Below, one piece after another: positions 9,476 through 17,338 of a stretch of DNA of 64,000 nucleotides (position 1 is its first letter; each line of letters starts with the position of its first letter). This stretch comes from CAVTQZ01 sp963737015. Lineage in GTDB: Bacteria > Actinomycetota > Acidimicrobiia > Acidimicrobiales > UBA8190. Where the stretch lies: positions 744,001-808,000 of the forward strand of contig CAVTQZ010000001.1 of assembly GCA_963737015.1 (NCBI GenBank). The letters run 5' to 3'. The notes beneath the pieces are model-generated. The model did no database searches, was not told the DNA's origin, and was given only the letters and a program-made list of their open reading frames with translations. A program made the position numbers and the translations under genes.

Positions 9476-10297
9476 TCAGGGGCGGGGCAGTATCGCCGCC
9501 ACTGACTTGTAGCAGTGGCCGTTTCGCGGCCGCGAGAGGGTCACCACCATGAAGTGGGGCTTGAAACCGAGAGCCTTCGCCAGATCCTTTCCGGCGAGCC
9601 GGTCGCGCCGTGACGCCCATAGCGCCGCGACAGCCCTGCGATCCTCGACGGGCAGCCAGTTGTCGACCCGCGGAGAGCCGAACCGTGCCCAGACCTCGTC
9701 GTCGGAGCGGCGCCTGAACAACAGCGGTCCACGGCTCGGCACGACGAGCGCGACCGACGGTTGCATGCCTCCGAACTCCCAGTAGGGCGCCGAGTTGCCG
9801 GCGAAGCCGAGAAGGTTCTGGTCGGAAGGTGCCACGAGGTGCTGGAGGAGTCGTCTCGCCTTGCGCGGCTTCATGGTCCCGACCGCCTGCGGTAACCGCT
9901 CGACATTGACGGCCTCGGGCTGGGCGAGGTCGTCGCGTTCGGGGTCGAGGGCCCAGGCGGTCTCGATCAGCTCGAAGGGCGAGAACGAGACCTCACCCTC
10001 CGAGCTCTGGTCGAGGCGCAGGCGGACTATTGCACCCGTCGCCAGGTCCACCGCCGAGACGTCCTCATCGGAGCAGGCGAGCACCATGCACCTTTTCGTG
10101 CCGCGTACGAGGGGAGGAAGATGCGCGCGCCGCCCGTGGTTCCTGCGACCCGGAGAGTCGGTTCTCGCATGACGGGGCCGACGGGAAGTGCCGTTGGGTG
10201 CGAGCGCCGAAGGTGCACCAACGAGCCCGGGCCCGGTCAAAGCCGCCCGAGGCGCGCGCGCCTTGCGCTCGAATCTGGGTACGTCGATGTCGGTCAC
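9476..10297 (-). CDS. Hypothetical protein, N-terminal frame uncertain
   Basis: Unrecognised protein of about 273 aa. The C-terminal two thirds (from about residue 65, CMVLACSDEDVSAVDLATGA onward) read as ordinary coding sequence, including YWEFGGMQPSVALVVPSRGPLLFRRR. Residues ~37-64 are unusually Arg/His/Pro rich. The -1 shifted frame over the same bases (about 10115-10200) reads more naturally, with VMREPTLRVAGTTGGARIFLP. A pair of compensating indels inside the gene is therefore possible. The start is GTG at 10297. No known domain is recognised and no function is assigned. Confidence 0.6.
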   Translation of the reverse strand: MTDIDVPRFERKARAPRAALTGPGLVGAPSALAPNGTSRRPRHARTDSPGRRNHGRRAHLPPLVRGTKRCMVLACSDEDVSAVDLATGAIVRLRLDQSSEGEVSFSPFELIETAWALDPERDDLAQPEAVNVERLPQAVGTMKPRKARRLLQHLVAPSDQNLLGFAGNSAPYWEFGGMQPSVALVVPSRGPLLFRRRSDDEVWARFGSPRVDNWLPVEDRRAVAALWASRRDRLAGKDLAKALGFKPHFMVVTLSRPRNGHCYKSVAAILPRP

Positions 10298-10351
10298 GGG
10301 TCTTCCGCCCTCTTCTATCAGCCCTGGACCACCTACGACCGTCTTTTGTGG

Positions 10352-12421
10352 TTACGGGGCCGGCCTCGCTCCACCCACCGCCTCGGCGAAGTGCTCCTGT
10401 TCCCGCCGCATCTCGGATTCCAGGCGCAGCTCGAGGTCCTCCACCGTCGCGGAAGGAGCCTGGCACACATAGCGCCGACACACATAAGCGGCATCCAGGT
10501 CACGGCCCTCCCAGATCGCCGACCCGTGTCGTTCTCCCCACGCGAGGACCTGGTACGGGGAGTACCTCTGCCGGGTTGCCCGGACGAGCTCCGGGCGGTC
10601 TCCCGCTATGACCACCTCGGTGATCCCGCCGCCCGAGAGCGCGGCGGCCGCCACCGCGCCGGCAAGTGCCAGTGGCTGCTGCGAGGCGAATGGCATCGCA
10701 GCGCCAAGAAGCGACTCACCGACCTCGCGCAGTGACAGGTCCCCGTTCAAAGCGCTGAGACGCAGGAGAGCCGCCGCGCCCACTGACGTGGCCGAAGGCG
10801 TCGCCCCGTCGGAGACCTCCATCGGCCTGACCACGAGCTTCTCCGCGTCGCATCCGGTGGTGTTGAGCGGGGAGCCGGCCTCGTAGAACAAACGGACGAG
10901 CTCCGCGGCAGCTTCACCTGCTCTCTCGAGCCAGATCGCCCTCCCCGTAAGCTCCGACAACCTCGTGAGCATGTCGACGACCCATGCGTGGTCCGCCGCG
11001 TACGCGAGGTGGCGGGCCCGCCCGCCCTGCCACGACCTGAGCCATCTTCCGTCGGAGGGACGTCTCAGCTCCGCGAGGAGGAACTCGGCGACACCCTGTG
11101 CAGCGTCCGCCCAGTCCCCGCGACCCGTCGCAGAAGCGGCTTCTGCAAGCGCAGAAGCGAACATCGCGTTCCATTCCGTGAGCACCTTGTCGTCACGCCC
11201 GGGTCTCACCCGGTGCGAGCGCGCCTCGAAGAGCCTTCGTCTTGCGTCCTCCACGATGGCGGTGCGCTCGAGGGGGCCCTCGGGAGGCCTGCGCGGGATG
11301 TTGCGACCCTCGAAATTCCCGTCCGCGGTGGCTCCGTACCAGCCGACCGCCGCGTCGCCCGCCGCCCCCGGCAAGACGGCCGCGATCTCATCGACCGACC
11401 AGACGTAGAAGCGTCCCTCTTCCCCCTCGGAGTCCGCATCCTCCGCGCTACAGAGCCCCCCACCTTCCGAGCCCAGGTCGCGAAGCACGTACTCGACGGT
11501 CTCCTCGATGACTCCGAGCCATTGCCGCTCGCCGGTTGCCTGCCACACGTGGAGGTATGCGCGAAGCAGCCCCGCCTGGTCGTAGAGCATCTTCTCGAAG
11601 TGCGGCACCGTCCAGCGCTCGTCCGTCGAATAACGGTGGAAGCCGCCACCGACGTGGTCGTAGATCCCCCCCGCCGCCATCGCCATGAGCGTCTTCGTGG
11701 CCATCCGAAGTGAGGGCTCGTGGCCGGTGAGCCGGTGGTGCTGCAAACAGAGCTCGATGAGGGCGGGATGGGGGAACTTGGGGGCCGGACCGAACCCGCC
11801 GAAGCGCTCGTCGTAGCGCCGGGAAAGCTCGCCGGCGGCCGCGTCGAGGAGACGGGGCCAGGTCTCGGCTACTTCATAAGGCGTCGTCTTCGACGCATCC
11901 TCGGTTGCGGTCGCGTCGAGGCGGACTCTCTGGGAGACGGCATCGGTAAGAGCCTCGGCCTGATGTTCGACTTCTTCGCGACTGTTTCGCCATGCCTCGT
12001 CGACTGCGTCGAGTACCCGTCTGAAAGACGGCATCCCCGCGTGGTCCCTCCCCGGAAAGTAAGTCCCGGCGTAGAACGGACGTGCGTCGGGTGTGAGGAA
12101 GACCGTCATCGGCCATCCGCCTCGTCCCGAGAGCGCTTGGACCGCTTCCATGTAGATCGCGTCGACGTCGGGACGTTCCTCGCGGTCGACCTTGATCGCG
12201 ACGAAGCGAGCGTTCAGTTCTTCAGCGGTCTTCGGGTCCTCGAAAGATTCGTGGGCCATCACGTGACACCAGTGGCACGACGAATAGCCGATCGAGAGCA
12301 TCACAGGCCGGTCGAGCTCGCGAGCTTGGGCGAAGGCCTCTTCGCCCCAGGGATACCACTCCACGGGATTGTCCGCGTGTTGGAGGAGGTAGGGGCTCGT
12401 CTCCGATGCGAGCCGGTTCAC
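10352..12421 (-). CDS. Thioredoxin-domain protein of the YyaL/DUF255 (SSP411-like) family
   Basis: Large cytosolic protein of 689 aa. The N-terminal thioredoxin-like domain (DUF255) starts MNRLASETSPYLLQHADNPV and carries a CxxC redox motif in YSSCHWCHVMAHESF; it continues with WPMTVFLTPDARPFYAGTYFP. A C-terminal (alpha/alpha)6 barrel, related to N-acylglucosamine epimerases or glycosidases, follows with PHFEKMLYDQAGLLRAY and FYVWSVDEI. Members are widespread, but their substrate is not established. The domain order and length match the family closely. The gene is divergent from the SDR gene at 12506. Confidence 0.9.
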   Translation of the reverse strand: MNRLASETSPYLLQHADNPVEWYPWGEEAFAQARELDRPVMLSIGYSSCHWCHVMAHESFEDPKTAEELNARFVAIKVDREERPDVDAIYMEAVQALSGRGGWPMTVFLTPDARPFYAGTYFPGRDHAGMPSFRRVLDAVDEAWRNSREEVEHQAEALTDAVSQRVRLDATATEDASKTTPYEVAETWPRLLDAAAGELSRRYDERFGGFGPAPKFPHPALIELCLQHHRLTGHEPSLRMATKTLMAMAAGGIYDHVGGGFHRYSTDERWTVPHFEKMLYDQAGLLRAYLHVWQATGERQWLGVIEETVEYVLRDLGSEGGGLCSAEDADSEGEEGRFYVWSVDEIAAVLPGAAGDAAVGWYGATADGNFEGRNIPRRPPEGPLERTAIVEDARRRLFEARSHRVRPGRDDKVLTEWNAMFASALAEAASATGRGDWADAAQGVAEFLLAELRRPSDGRWLRSWQGGRARHLAYAADHAWVVDMLTRLSELTGRAIWLERAGEAAAELVRLFYEAGSPLNTTGCDAEKLVVRPMEVSDGATPSATSVGAAALLRLSALNGDLSLREVGESLLGAAMPFASQQPLALAGAVAAAALSGGGITEVVIAGDRPELVRATRQRYSPYQVLAWGERHGSAIWEGRDLDAAYVCRRYVCQAPSATVEDLELRLESEMRREQEHFAEAVGGARPAP

Positions 12422-12505
12422 CGTGCCGATGCTACGGCCACGGGGGAGAAGAGAGATGCAGGGGTTCGCCGTAGCGAAACAGACGGGGTCGCGGGGGGCT
12501 GGTTT

Positions 12506-13282
12506 ATGGTGTCGGCCGTGGAGCTGCGCCTGGACGGAAAGAGCGCATTGGTGACCGGAGCATCGCGGGGTATCGGCCTCGCGATCGCCTCCCGCTTCGC
12601 AGAAGCCGGCGCTGACGTGATGCTCTCCTCACGAAGATCCGAAGGGCTGAAAGAAGCAGCGGCCTCGTTGGCGGGCTCGAAGGGGAAAGTCGAATGGTTC
12701 GCTGCGAACGTCGGTGATCCCGACGCAGCACGCTCCTGCATCGAGGCAACCGTCGAACGCTTAGGGGCGGTCGATGTGCTCGTGAACAACGCCGCGACGA
12801 ATCCACACTTCGGTGGCCTCATGGACATCGACGAGGCCCGCGCCACCAAGACCGTACAGGTCAACCAGCAGGCGATCCTCACCTGGACGCAGCTCGCCTG
12901 GAGAGCCTCCATGCAGGAACGAGGTGGTTGCGTGCTGAACGTGTCCTCCATCGGTGGATTGTCGGTAGAGCCCGGGATCGGTTGGTACAACGTGACGAAG
13001 GCCGCGGTCGCCCACCTGACGCGCCAACTCGCCTACGAGCTCGCTCCCGCAGTTCGCGTCAACGCGCTGGCACCGGGACTCGTGAAGACGCAATTCGCGA
13101 AGGCGCTGTGGGAGCCCGCAGGTGACGCAGTGGCACGAAAGCTTCCCCTGAGGCGGATCGGGGAACCCGACGACATCGCAAAGGCCGCGCTCTTCCTCGC
13201 CTCGGAAGCGGGCTCATGGATAACCGGCCACGTTCTGGTCGTCGACGGAGGTGCGATGGTGCTCCCCTCGGGAGGCGTGTAG
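12506..13282 (+). CDS. Short-chain dehydrogenase/reductase (SDR) family oxidoreductase
   Basis: Classical NAD(P)-dependent SDR of about 258 aa. It has the Rossmann motif TGASRGIG, the NNAA motif in VLVNNAATNP, a catalytic Ser in LNVSSIGG, and the YxxxK motif in WYNVTKAAVAHL. The NALAPG motif and the C-terminal signature ITGHVLVVDGGA (FabG-like) are present. The start may be ATG 12506, GTG 12509 or GTG 12518. The longer upstream open frame from 11720 is a shadow of the opposite YyaL gene. Substrate unknown; the ending resembles FabG or glucose dehydrogenase-type SDRs. tyrS begins 7 nt downstream. Confidence 0.88.
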   Translation: MVSAVELRLDGKSALVTGASRGIGLAIASRFAEAGADVMLSSRRSEGLKEAAASLAGSKGKVEWFAANVGDPDAARSCIEATVERLGAVDVLVNNAATNPHFGGLMDIDEARATKTVQVNQQAILTWTQLAWRASMQERGGCVLNVSSIGGLSVEPGIGWYNVTKAAVAHLTRQLAYELAPAVRVNALAPGLVKTQFAKALWEPAGDAVARKLPLRRIGEPDDIAKAALFLASEAGSWITGHVLVVDGGAMVLPSGGV

Positions 13283-13288
13283 CGCACC

Positions 13289-14578
13289 ATGGCGCACGCG
13301 GACCTCGTAGAGGACCTGGAGTTCCGCAAGCTCTGGTACCAGGAGGCCGGTTCGGGGCTGCGCGTCCGGCTCGCGCAGGGACCGATCACCGCTTACATCG
13401 GGTTCGATCCCACCTCCAACAGTTTGCACGTGGGTTCACTTCTGCAGCTGTGCATGCTCCGGCGGCTCCAGCTCGCAGGGCACCGTCCGATCGCAGTGGC
13501 AGGAGGAGGGACGGGCTTGATCGGAGATCCCGGGGGTAAGACCGACGAGCGACCTCTACTCGACGAGCGACAACTGAGCACGAACCTCGAGGGGATCCAC
13601 AGACAGCTGGAGAATTTCCTGGACTTCGAGGGCCACGGCGCGCAATCGGCCCTCCTTGTGGACAACTCCCGGTGGCTTTCGCGACTAGGCCTGTTGGACT
13701 TCCTGCGAGACATCGGAAAGCACGCGAGCGTGAACGAGATGATCAAGCGCGAATCGGTCGTCACACGCCTCGAGCGTCCCGAGCACGGGATCTCCTTCAC
13801 CGAATTCAGCTACATGCTGTTGCAGGCCTACGACTTCCTGCACCTCTTCGAGGAGTACGACTGCAGGTTGCAGGTAGGCGGCAGCGACCAGTACGGCAAC
13901 ATCCTCATGGGTGTCGAGCTCGTACGAAAGATGCGGCGCGAACAGGTCTACGGTCTGACCTCACCCCTCGTCCTGAAGGCGGACGGGACGAAGTTCGGCA
14001 AGTCCGAATCGGGAACGGTATGGCTCGATCCCGAGCGCACGAGTCAGTACCAGCTGTACCAGTTCTTCTTCCGGACCGAGGACGAGGTCGTCTCCGAGTA
14101 CCTGAGGTACTTCACCTTTCTCGACCACGACACCATCCGTGCCCTCGACGAGGCACGTGCCAGTCGCCCTGAACAACGTGAAGCCCAGCGAGCCCTCGCC
14201 CGGGAGGTTTGCACACTGGTCCACGGTGAATCCGAGACACGTCGCGCCGAGCGGGCGGCCGATGCTCTGTTCTCGCAGAAAGTTGCGTCCCTCGACGAGG
14301 ACGGCCTCCTCCTCGTGCTCAACGAGGCCCCCTCTGCCCGGTTGCCCCGGTCGTCCCTCGACGCCGAGGGCATCGCTATCGTCGACCTGGCCACGCGGTC
14401 GGGACTCGTGAATTCGAAGACCGCCGCGCGCACGTTGATCTCGCAGGGCGGGGCATACGTGAACGACGAGCGTGTCGCCGACCCGGATGCACGCGTGAAG
14501 CGCGAAGATCTTCTCTTCGACAGATTTGTGGTGTTGCGCCGCGGAAAGCAGGACTATCTGCTGGTCCGCTTCGAGTAG
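13289..14578 (+). CDS. tyrS: Tyrosyl-tRNA synthetase
   Basis: Class I aminoacyl-tRNA synthetase that charges tRNA-Tyr, 429 aa, the usual length for bacterial TyrRS. The HIGH-type motif is in DPTSNSLHVGSLLQL (residues ~38-52), the tyrosine-binding region includes YMLLQAYDFLHLF and QVGGSDQYGNI, and the KMSKS-type motif is KFGKSESG. A C-terminal S4 domain (residues ~365-429, LVNSKTAARTLISQGGAYVN) binds tRNA. The gene sits 7 nt after the SDR gene. No T-box leader is visible upstream. Confidence 0.97.
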   Translation: MAHADLVEDLEFRKLWYQEAGSGLRVRLAQGPITAYIGFDPTSNSLHVGSLLQLCMLRRLQLAGHRPIAVAGGGTGLIGDPGGKTDERPLLDERQLSTNLEGIHRQLENFLDFEGHGAQSALLVDNSRWLSRLGLLDFLRDIGKHASVNEMIKRESVVTRLERPEHGISFTEFSYMLLQAYDFLHLFEEYDCRLQVGGSDQYGNILMGVELVRKMRREQVYGLTSPLVLKADGTKFGKSESGTVWLDPERTSQYQLYQFFFRTEDEVVSEYLRYFTFLDHDTIRALDEARASRPEQREAQRALAREVCTLVHGESETRRAERAADALFSQKVASLDEDGLLLVLNEAPSARLPRSSLDAEGIAIVDLATRSGLVNSKTAARTLISQGGAYVNDERVADPDARVKREDLLFDRFVVLRRGKQDYLLVRFE

Positions 14579-14590
14579 CGTCGATTTGAG

Positions 14591-14710
14591 ATGCTGTTGC
14601 TCGGGCTCTCGATCGCAATTTCCGTCGTCGTGCTGGGTCTCGGTTGGCTCGGTCTCTTCTTCCCGCATCGGCGCCCTCGCAGGCGGGGAGCACAGCACTC
14701 AGAGCTGTGA
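14591..14710 (+). CDS. Small single-pass membrane protein, 39 aa
   Basis: Short frame from ATG 14591 to TGA 14708-14710. It encodes one hydrophobic segment (LLGLSIAISVVVLGLGWLG, about residues 4-22) followed by a basic tail HRRPRRRG. This composition suits an N-out membrane microprotein or a cryptic leader. It fills the gap between tyrS and the lipoprotein gene, and its stop is 8 nt before the lipoprotein GTG, which suggests translational coupling. No strong Shine-Dalgarno is seen. Function unknown; it may be a chance frame. Confidence 0.45.
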   Translation: MLLLGLSIAISVVVLGLGWLGLFFPHRRPRRRGAQHSEL

Positions 14711-14718
14711 GATGAGCT

Positions 14719-15249
14719 GTGACGTTCCGGACAGTCCTCGTGCCTGTGGCGCTCCTGATCGCCGCGGTTGGCTCGCTCGGCGGTTGCGGAAACACCTACG
14801 CGGGCTCCACAGTCGCTCAGCAGGTGAAGAGCTGGATCCAGACGTCGCCGGACCCGAAATTCTCGCAAGCGGTATCCACGATCGAGGGCGACTTTCACCG
14901 GGTGACCGAGGCCCAGTCCCAGATGGCCTCCGATCTCAAGCTTTTGAGGACCGAATGCGACGTTCTGGTCACCGATGCCTTGAGCGCCAATCAGAATCTC
15001 CCAACACCCGACGCGCAACTGACGGACGTGCTGTCGAGCGCATATGGCTCGGCGGCAACCGCCGGCCAGAATTGCTTCTGCGCAGCCGGAGGACGTCCCT
15101 GTCCGCCGGGTGCGTCAGGCAACCCTAGTGACCGACCAGTGTTGCTCGAGCGATCCGCGACCGAGCGGGCAACGTCCGAGCGTGCCCTGATCGAGGCACA
15201 GGCGCGGGTGGACCAACAGATTGAACAGGCGCAGGGTTCGAGGAAGTGA
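14719..15249 (+). CDS. Hypothetical lipoprotein
   Basis: 176-aa protein starting at GTG 14719. It has a signal peptide (TFRTVLVPVALLIAAVGS) ending in the lipobox LGGC at about residues 22-25, so it should be lipid-anchored outside the membrane. The mature part is rich in Gln, Ser and Ala, with helical coiled-coil-like stretches (VAQQVKSWIQ, LIEAQARVDQQIEQAQ) and a CFCAAGGRPC cysteine patch. No known domain is recognised. Its stop overlaps the GTG start of the flavin reductase gene (GTGA). Confidence 0.7.
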   Translation: MTFRTVLVPVALLIAAVGSLGGCGNTYAGSTVAQQVKSWIQTSPDPKFSQAVSTIEGDFHRVTEAQSQMASDLKLLRTECDVLVTDALSANQNLPTPDAQLTDVLSSAYGSAATAGQNCFCAAGGRPCPPGASGNPSDRPVLLERSATERATSERALIEAQARVDQQIEQAQGSRK

Positions 15250-15836
15250 ACCACGACGTGGGACCCGTCCCCGAGGGTAAGGAACCTGTTCGATACGACC
15301 GGTTGCGCAGGCGCGTGCTGTGGCTCCTCCCCACCGGTCTCTACCTCTTGGGTACACGTGCGGAAAGCCGCAGGAACCTCATGACGATCAGCTGGGTTAC
15401 CCAGGTCGCCATGGAACCCAAGTTGGTCGCTGTGAGCGTGCAGAGAGACGCCGTAACTCACCAGCTGCTCGACAAGAGCGGCGTGTTCGCTCTGAGCGTC
15501 CTTTCGCGAGCAGATCGCGCGGTGGTCCGCAAGTTCGTGAAGCCGGTCGAGGACCAGAGCTTCGACGAGACGTCCCACACCGGAACGATGCAGGGATTGG
15601 CCGTCGAAGAGCACTCGACCGGCGTACCGGTGCTCGGCTCAGCGCTCGCGTGGCTCGATTGCGAGGTGCGGGAGAAGCTCGCCCTCGGTTCACACAGCCT
15701 GTTCGTCGGCGAGGTTGTCGACTGCGACTGGGGTGCGCTAGGAGCCGGCGAAGACGATGTGCCACACGGTGACGAGGCCGACGAGGCCCTGCAGGTCCTT
15801 CGCATGGAGGACACCAGGATGAATTACGGAGGCTGA
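15246..15836 (+). CDS. Flavin reductase-like domain protein
   Basis: FMN-binding flavin reductase family protein of 196 aa. These enzymes supply reduced flavin to partner monooxygenases or act as flavoproteins themselves. The family pattern is seen in PTGLYLLGTRAESRRNLMTISWVTQVAMEPKLVAVSVQRD, followed by GVFALSVLS and, later, LAWLDCEVREKLALGSHSLFVGEVVDC. It starts with GTG 15246 in a GTGA overlap with the lipoprotein gene. No obvious partner oxygenase is adjacent. Confidence 0.82.
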   Translation: MNHDVGPVPEGKEPVRYDRLRRRVLWLLPTGLYLLGTRAESRRNLMTISWVTQVAMEPKLVAVSVQRDAVTHQLLDKSGVFALSVLSRADRAVVRKFVKPVEDQSFDETSHTGTMQGLAVEEHSTGVPVLGSALAWLDCEVREKLALGSHSLFVGEVVDCDWGALGAGEDDVPHGDEADEALQVLRMEDTRMNYGG

Positions 15837-16114
15837 TCGGCTCCCGGATCCGGCTCCCCGGGCTCTGGGGGATCAGCCCTCTCCTCGGTGCTCGCCTCGG
15901 CGGGCGCGAGATCGATCCGGAGTGTGAGCACACCTTCTTCCAGAGTGGCCTCGGCGTCGCCGATCATGGCGTAATCCATGTAGTCGAGCTGGGCCTGCTC
16001 GATGAAGCGCCGGCGTTCGGGACCCTCGATCGGCGGTATGCCTCGGTCGCGAACCGCCCTGGCCCGGTCCTTGAATCTCCGGGTCATAGCCGTCGGGTCG
16101 AAGTCGTCCGCCAC
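15824..16114 (-). CDS. Hypothetical protein, 96 aa
   Basis: Small acidic protein that overlaps the end of the flavin reductase gene on the opposite strand by 13 nt. The N-terminal half (FKDRARAVRDRGIPPIEGPERRRF) is helical and basic. The middle reads LDYMDYAMIGDAEATLEEGVLTLRIDL and the tail is a Pro/Glu/Asp-rich disordered stretch. A TATGGT -10-like element lies 6 nt upstream of the GTG start at 16114, consistent with a leaderless transcript. No family is recognised. Confidence 0.55.
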   Translation of the reverse strand: MADDFDPTAMTRRFKDRARAVRDRGIPPIEGPERRRFIEQAQLDYMDYAMIGDAEATLEEGVLTLRIDLAPAEASTEERADPPEPGEPDPGADQPP

Positions 16115-16215
16115 CCGAAAACCATATGACGGGTCTATGCCGGGTGCAGGAGGCCCCAGGGCGGCGGGTAAACTTCCGGATCCCGAGTCTCTCTAGTCCC
16201 GACGGAGGGTCGCCC

Positions 16216-16428
16216 GTGAAAAAGGGACGGCATCGCCGGTTCGAAGAAGCACGCAGTCTGAAGCGCTCCGTCGCGACCGCACACCGGCGCTGTCCGGAAT
16301 GCGGCGCTGAGCCAGAAGACGAGCACGCTTCGTGGTGCCTTGCCGAGTCCGACGAGCTCGAGGAGATCCTGGGAACCGCGCCGAACGGCCCCCGCTCCGC
16401 GGACGAGGACGACCCGCTGGCCGATTAG
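16216..16428 (+). CDS. Small putative zinc-ribbon protein, 70 aa
   Basis: Starts at GTG 16216, preceded by GGAGG at about 16205-16209 with suitable spacing. An upstream in-frame extension from 16126 is unlikely because it would ignore this ribosome-binding site. The N-terminus is basic (KKGRHRRFEEARSLKRS). The centre has CPECGAEPEDEHASWC, a possible Cys3-His metal site. The tail is acidic (ADEDDPLAD). Function unknown. Confidence 0.55.
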   Translation: MKKGRHRRFEEARSLKRSVATAHRRCPECGAEPEDEHASWCLAESDELEEILGTAPNGPRSADEDDPLAD

Positions 16429-16456
16429 GCCATAGCGCCCTCAGCCAAGCCCGGCA

Positions 16457-17338
16457 TCAGCGCCTCCGGGTAGCTTTCCGCCTCACCGCCGGGTGCGGTA
16501 GCGCGACCCTCTGTGGAGAAGGTTCGGCTCCGGGTGCCGCGCGGCGCCCTTGTGTTCTGAGGCCCGTCCCTGCGCGTCCGGGCCGAGTACCGTTCGCAAC
16601 TCTTACGTCTGTGCGCGCTCGCAGATACGCGACGAGCCGGCGGTAGATGTTCGCTCCTACCATGGCGACCAGCTCGTGCTCGAGCTCTTCGTACACCGGC
16701 CTTGTCCCGACGAACGCCTCCGGTGACTCGGTGCACCACCAGTGAAACTCCGACCCGCCCTTGCCCCAGTCGCGGCGGTCCCACTGCCTGATCACAGAAG
16801 TGACATGGCCACCTTCGCCGGCTTCGTCGTCCCGTCGCAGCGGTAACTGCCAACACACGTCGGGCTTGAGCTCGAGAGGTTGCCTCCCGCGTTCCAGAGC
16901 CGCACGGTGAAGGGCACATCCCGGACCGCCCGGGAACCCAGGACGGTTGAGAAAGATGCACGCATCTTGCACGAGACGAGTGGTCAGCTCTCCCGACTGT
17001 TTTCGCTGCACTACCTTCAACGCCTTCGAACCTCGAACCCGGGCCTTGTCGTGGAACTGCCAATGCTCCGGACCAAGGGTCGCAGCGGCCGCCTCGACCC
17101 TGCGGGCGTCCTTGGATCCGGTGAAGTGGGCCCCATATGAGCAGCACCCTTGCACCAGCTCGGGGGCCGGCCCCGTGAGCACCCCCTGGCAGCCGCGTCC
17201 GTATATGCAGGTCCATCGGCTCTCGAGAAAGGTGACGTCGAACATCCACGTGCGCTCGTAATCGGGATCCTCGAAGCTCATCCATTCGTGAGCATCCTTC
17301 GGCACGCCCTGCCACGGCTTCTGTTGCTGTGTTGCCAT
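16457..17338 (-). CDS. Cysteine-rich putative metal-binding protein (YkgJ/DUF3109-like)
   Basis: 293-aa protein with clustered cysteines at about residues 44, 50 (CIYGRGC), 65-66 (GCCSYG), 127 (DACIFLNR), 141 (GPGCALH), 162 and ~198. This arrangement resembles Fe- or Zn-chelating YkgJ/DUF3109-type proteins; the assignment is by pattern only. Residues ~240-293 are Arg-rich and poorly conserved-looking, ending LPHPAVRRK. The ATG at 17338 overlaps the stop of the radical SAM gene (ATGA), so the two are translationally coupled and probably act together. A competing frame at 16425-17315 is less plausible. Confidence 0.72.
   Translation of the reverse strand: MATQQQKPWQGVPKDAHEWMSFEDPDYERTWMFDVTFLESRWTCIYGRGCQGVLTGPAPELVQGCCSYGAHFTGSKDARRVEAAAATLGPEHWQFHDKARVRGSKALKVVQRKQSGELTTRLVQDACIFLNRPGFPGGPGCALHRAALERGRQPLELKPDVCWQLPLRRDDEAGEGGHVTSVIRQWDRRDWGKGGSEFHWWCTESPEAFVGTRPVYEELEHELVAMVGANIYRRLVAYLRARTDVRVANGTRPGRAGTGLRTQGRRAAPGAEPSPQRVALPHPAVRRKATRRR

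Noticed and set aside
11720..12505. Long upstream extension of the SDR gene
   Set aside because: It lies antisense to the well-supported YyaL/DUF255 gene and its translation has no family features; the Rossmann start fits ATG 12506.
13283..13288. T-box leader for tyrS or pheS
   Set aside because: The gaps upstream of tyrS and pheS are too short, or overlap coding sequence, and no T-box sequence is seen.
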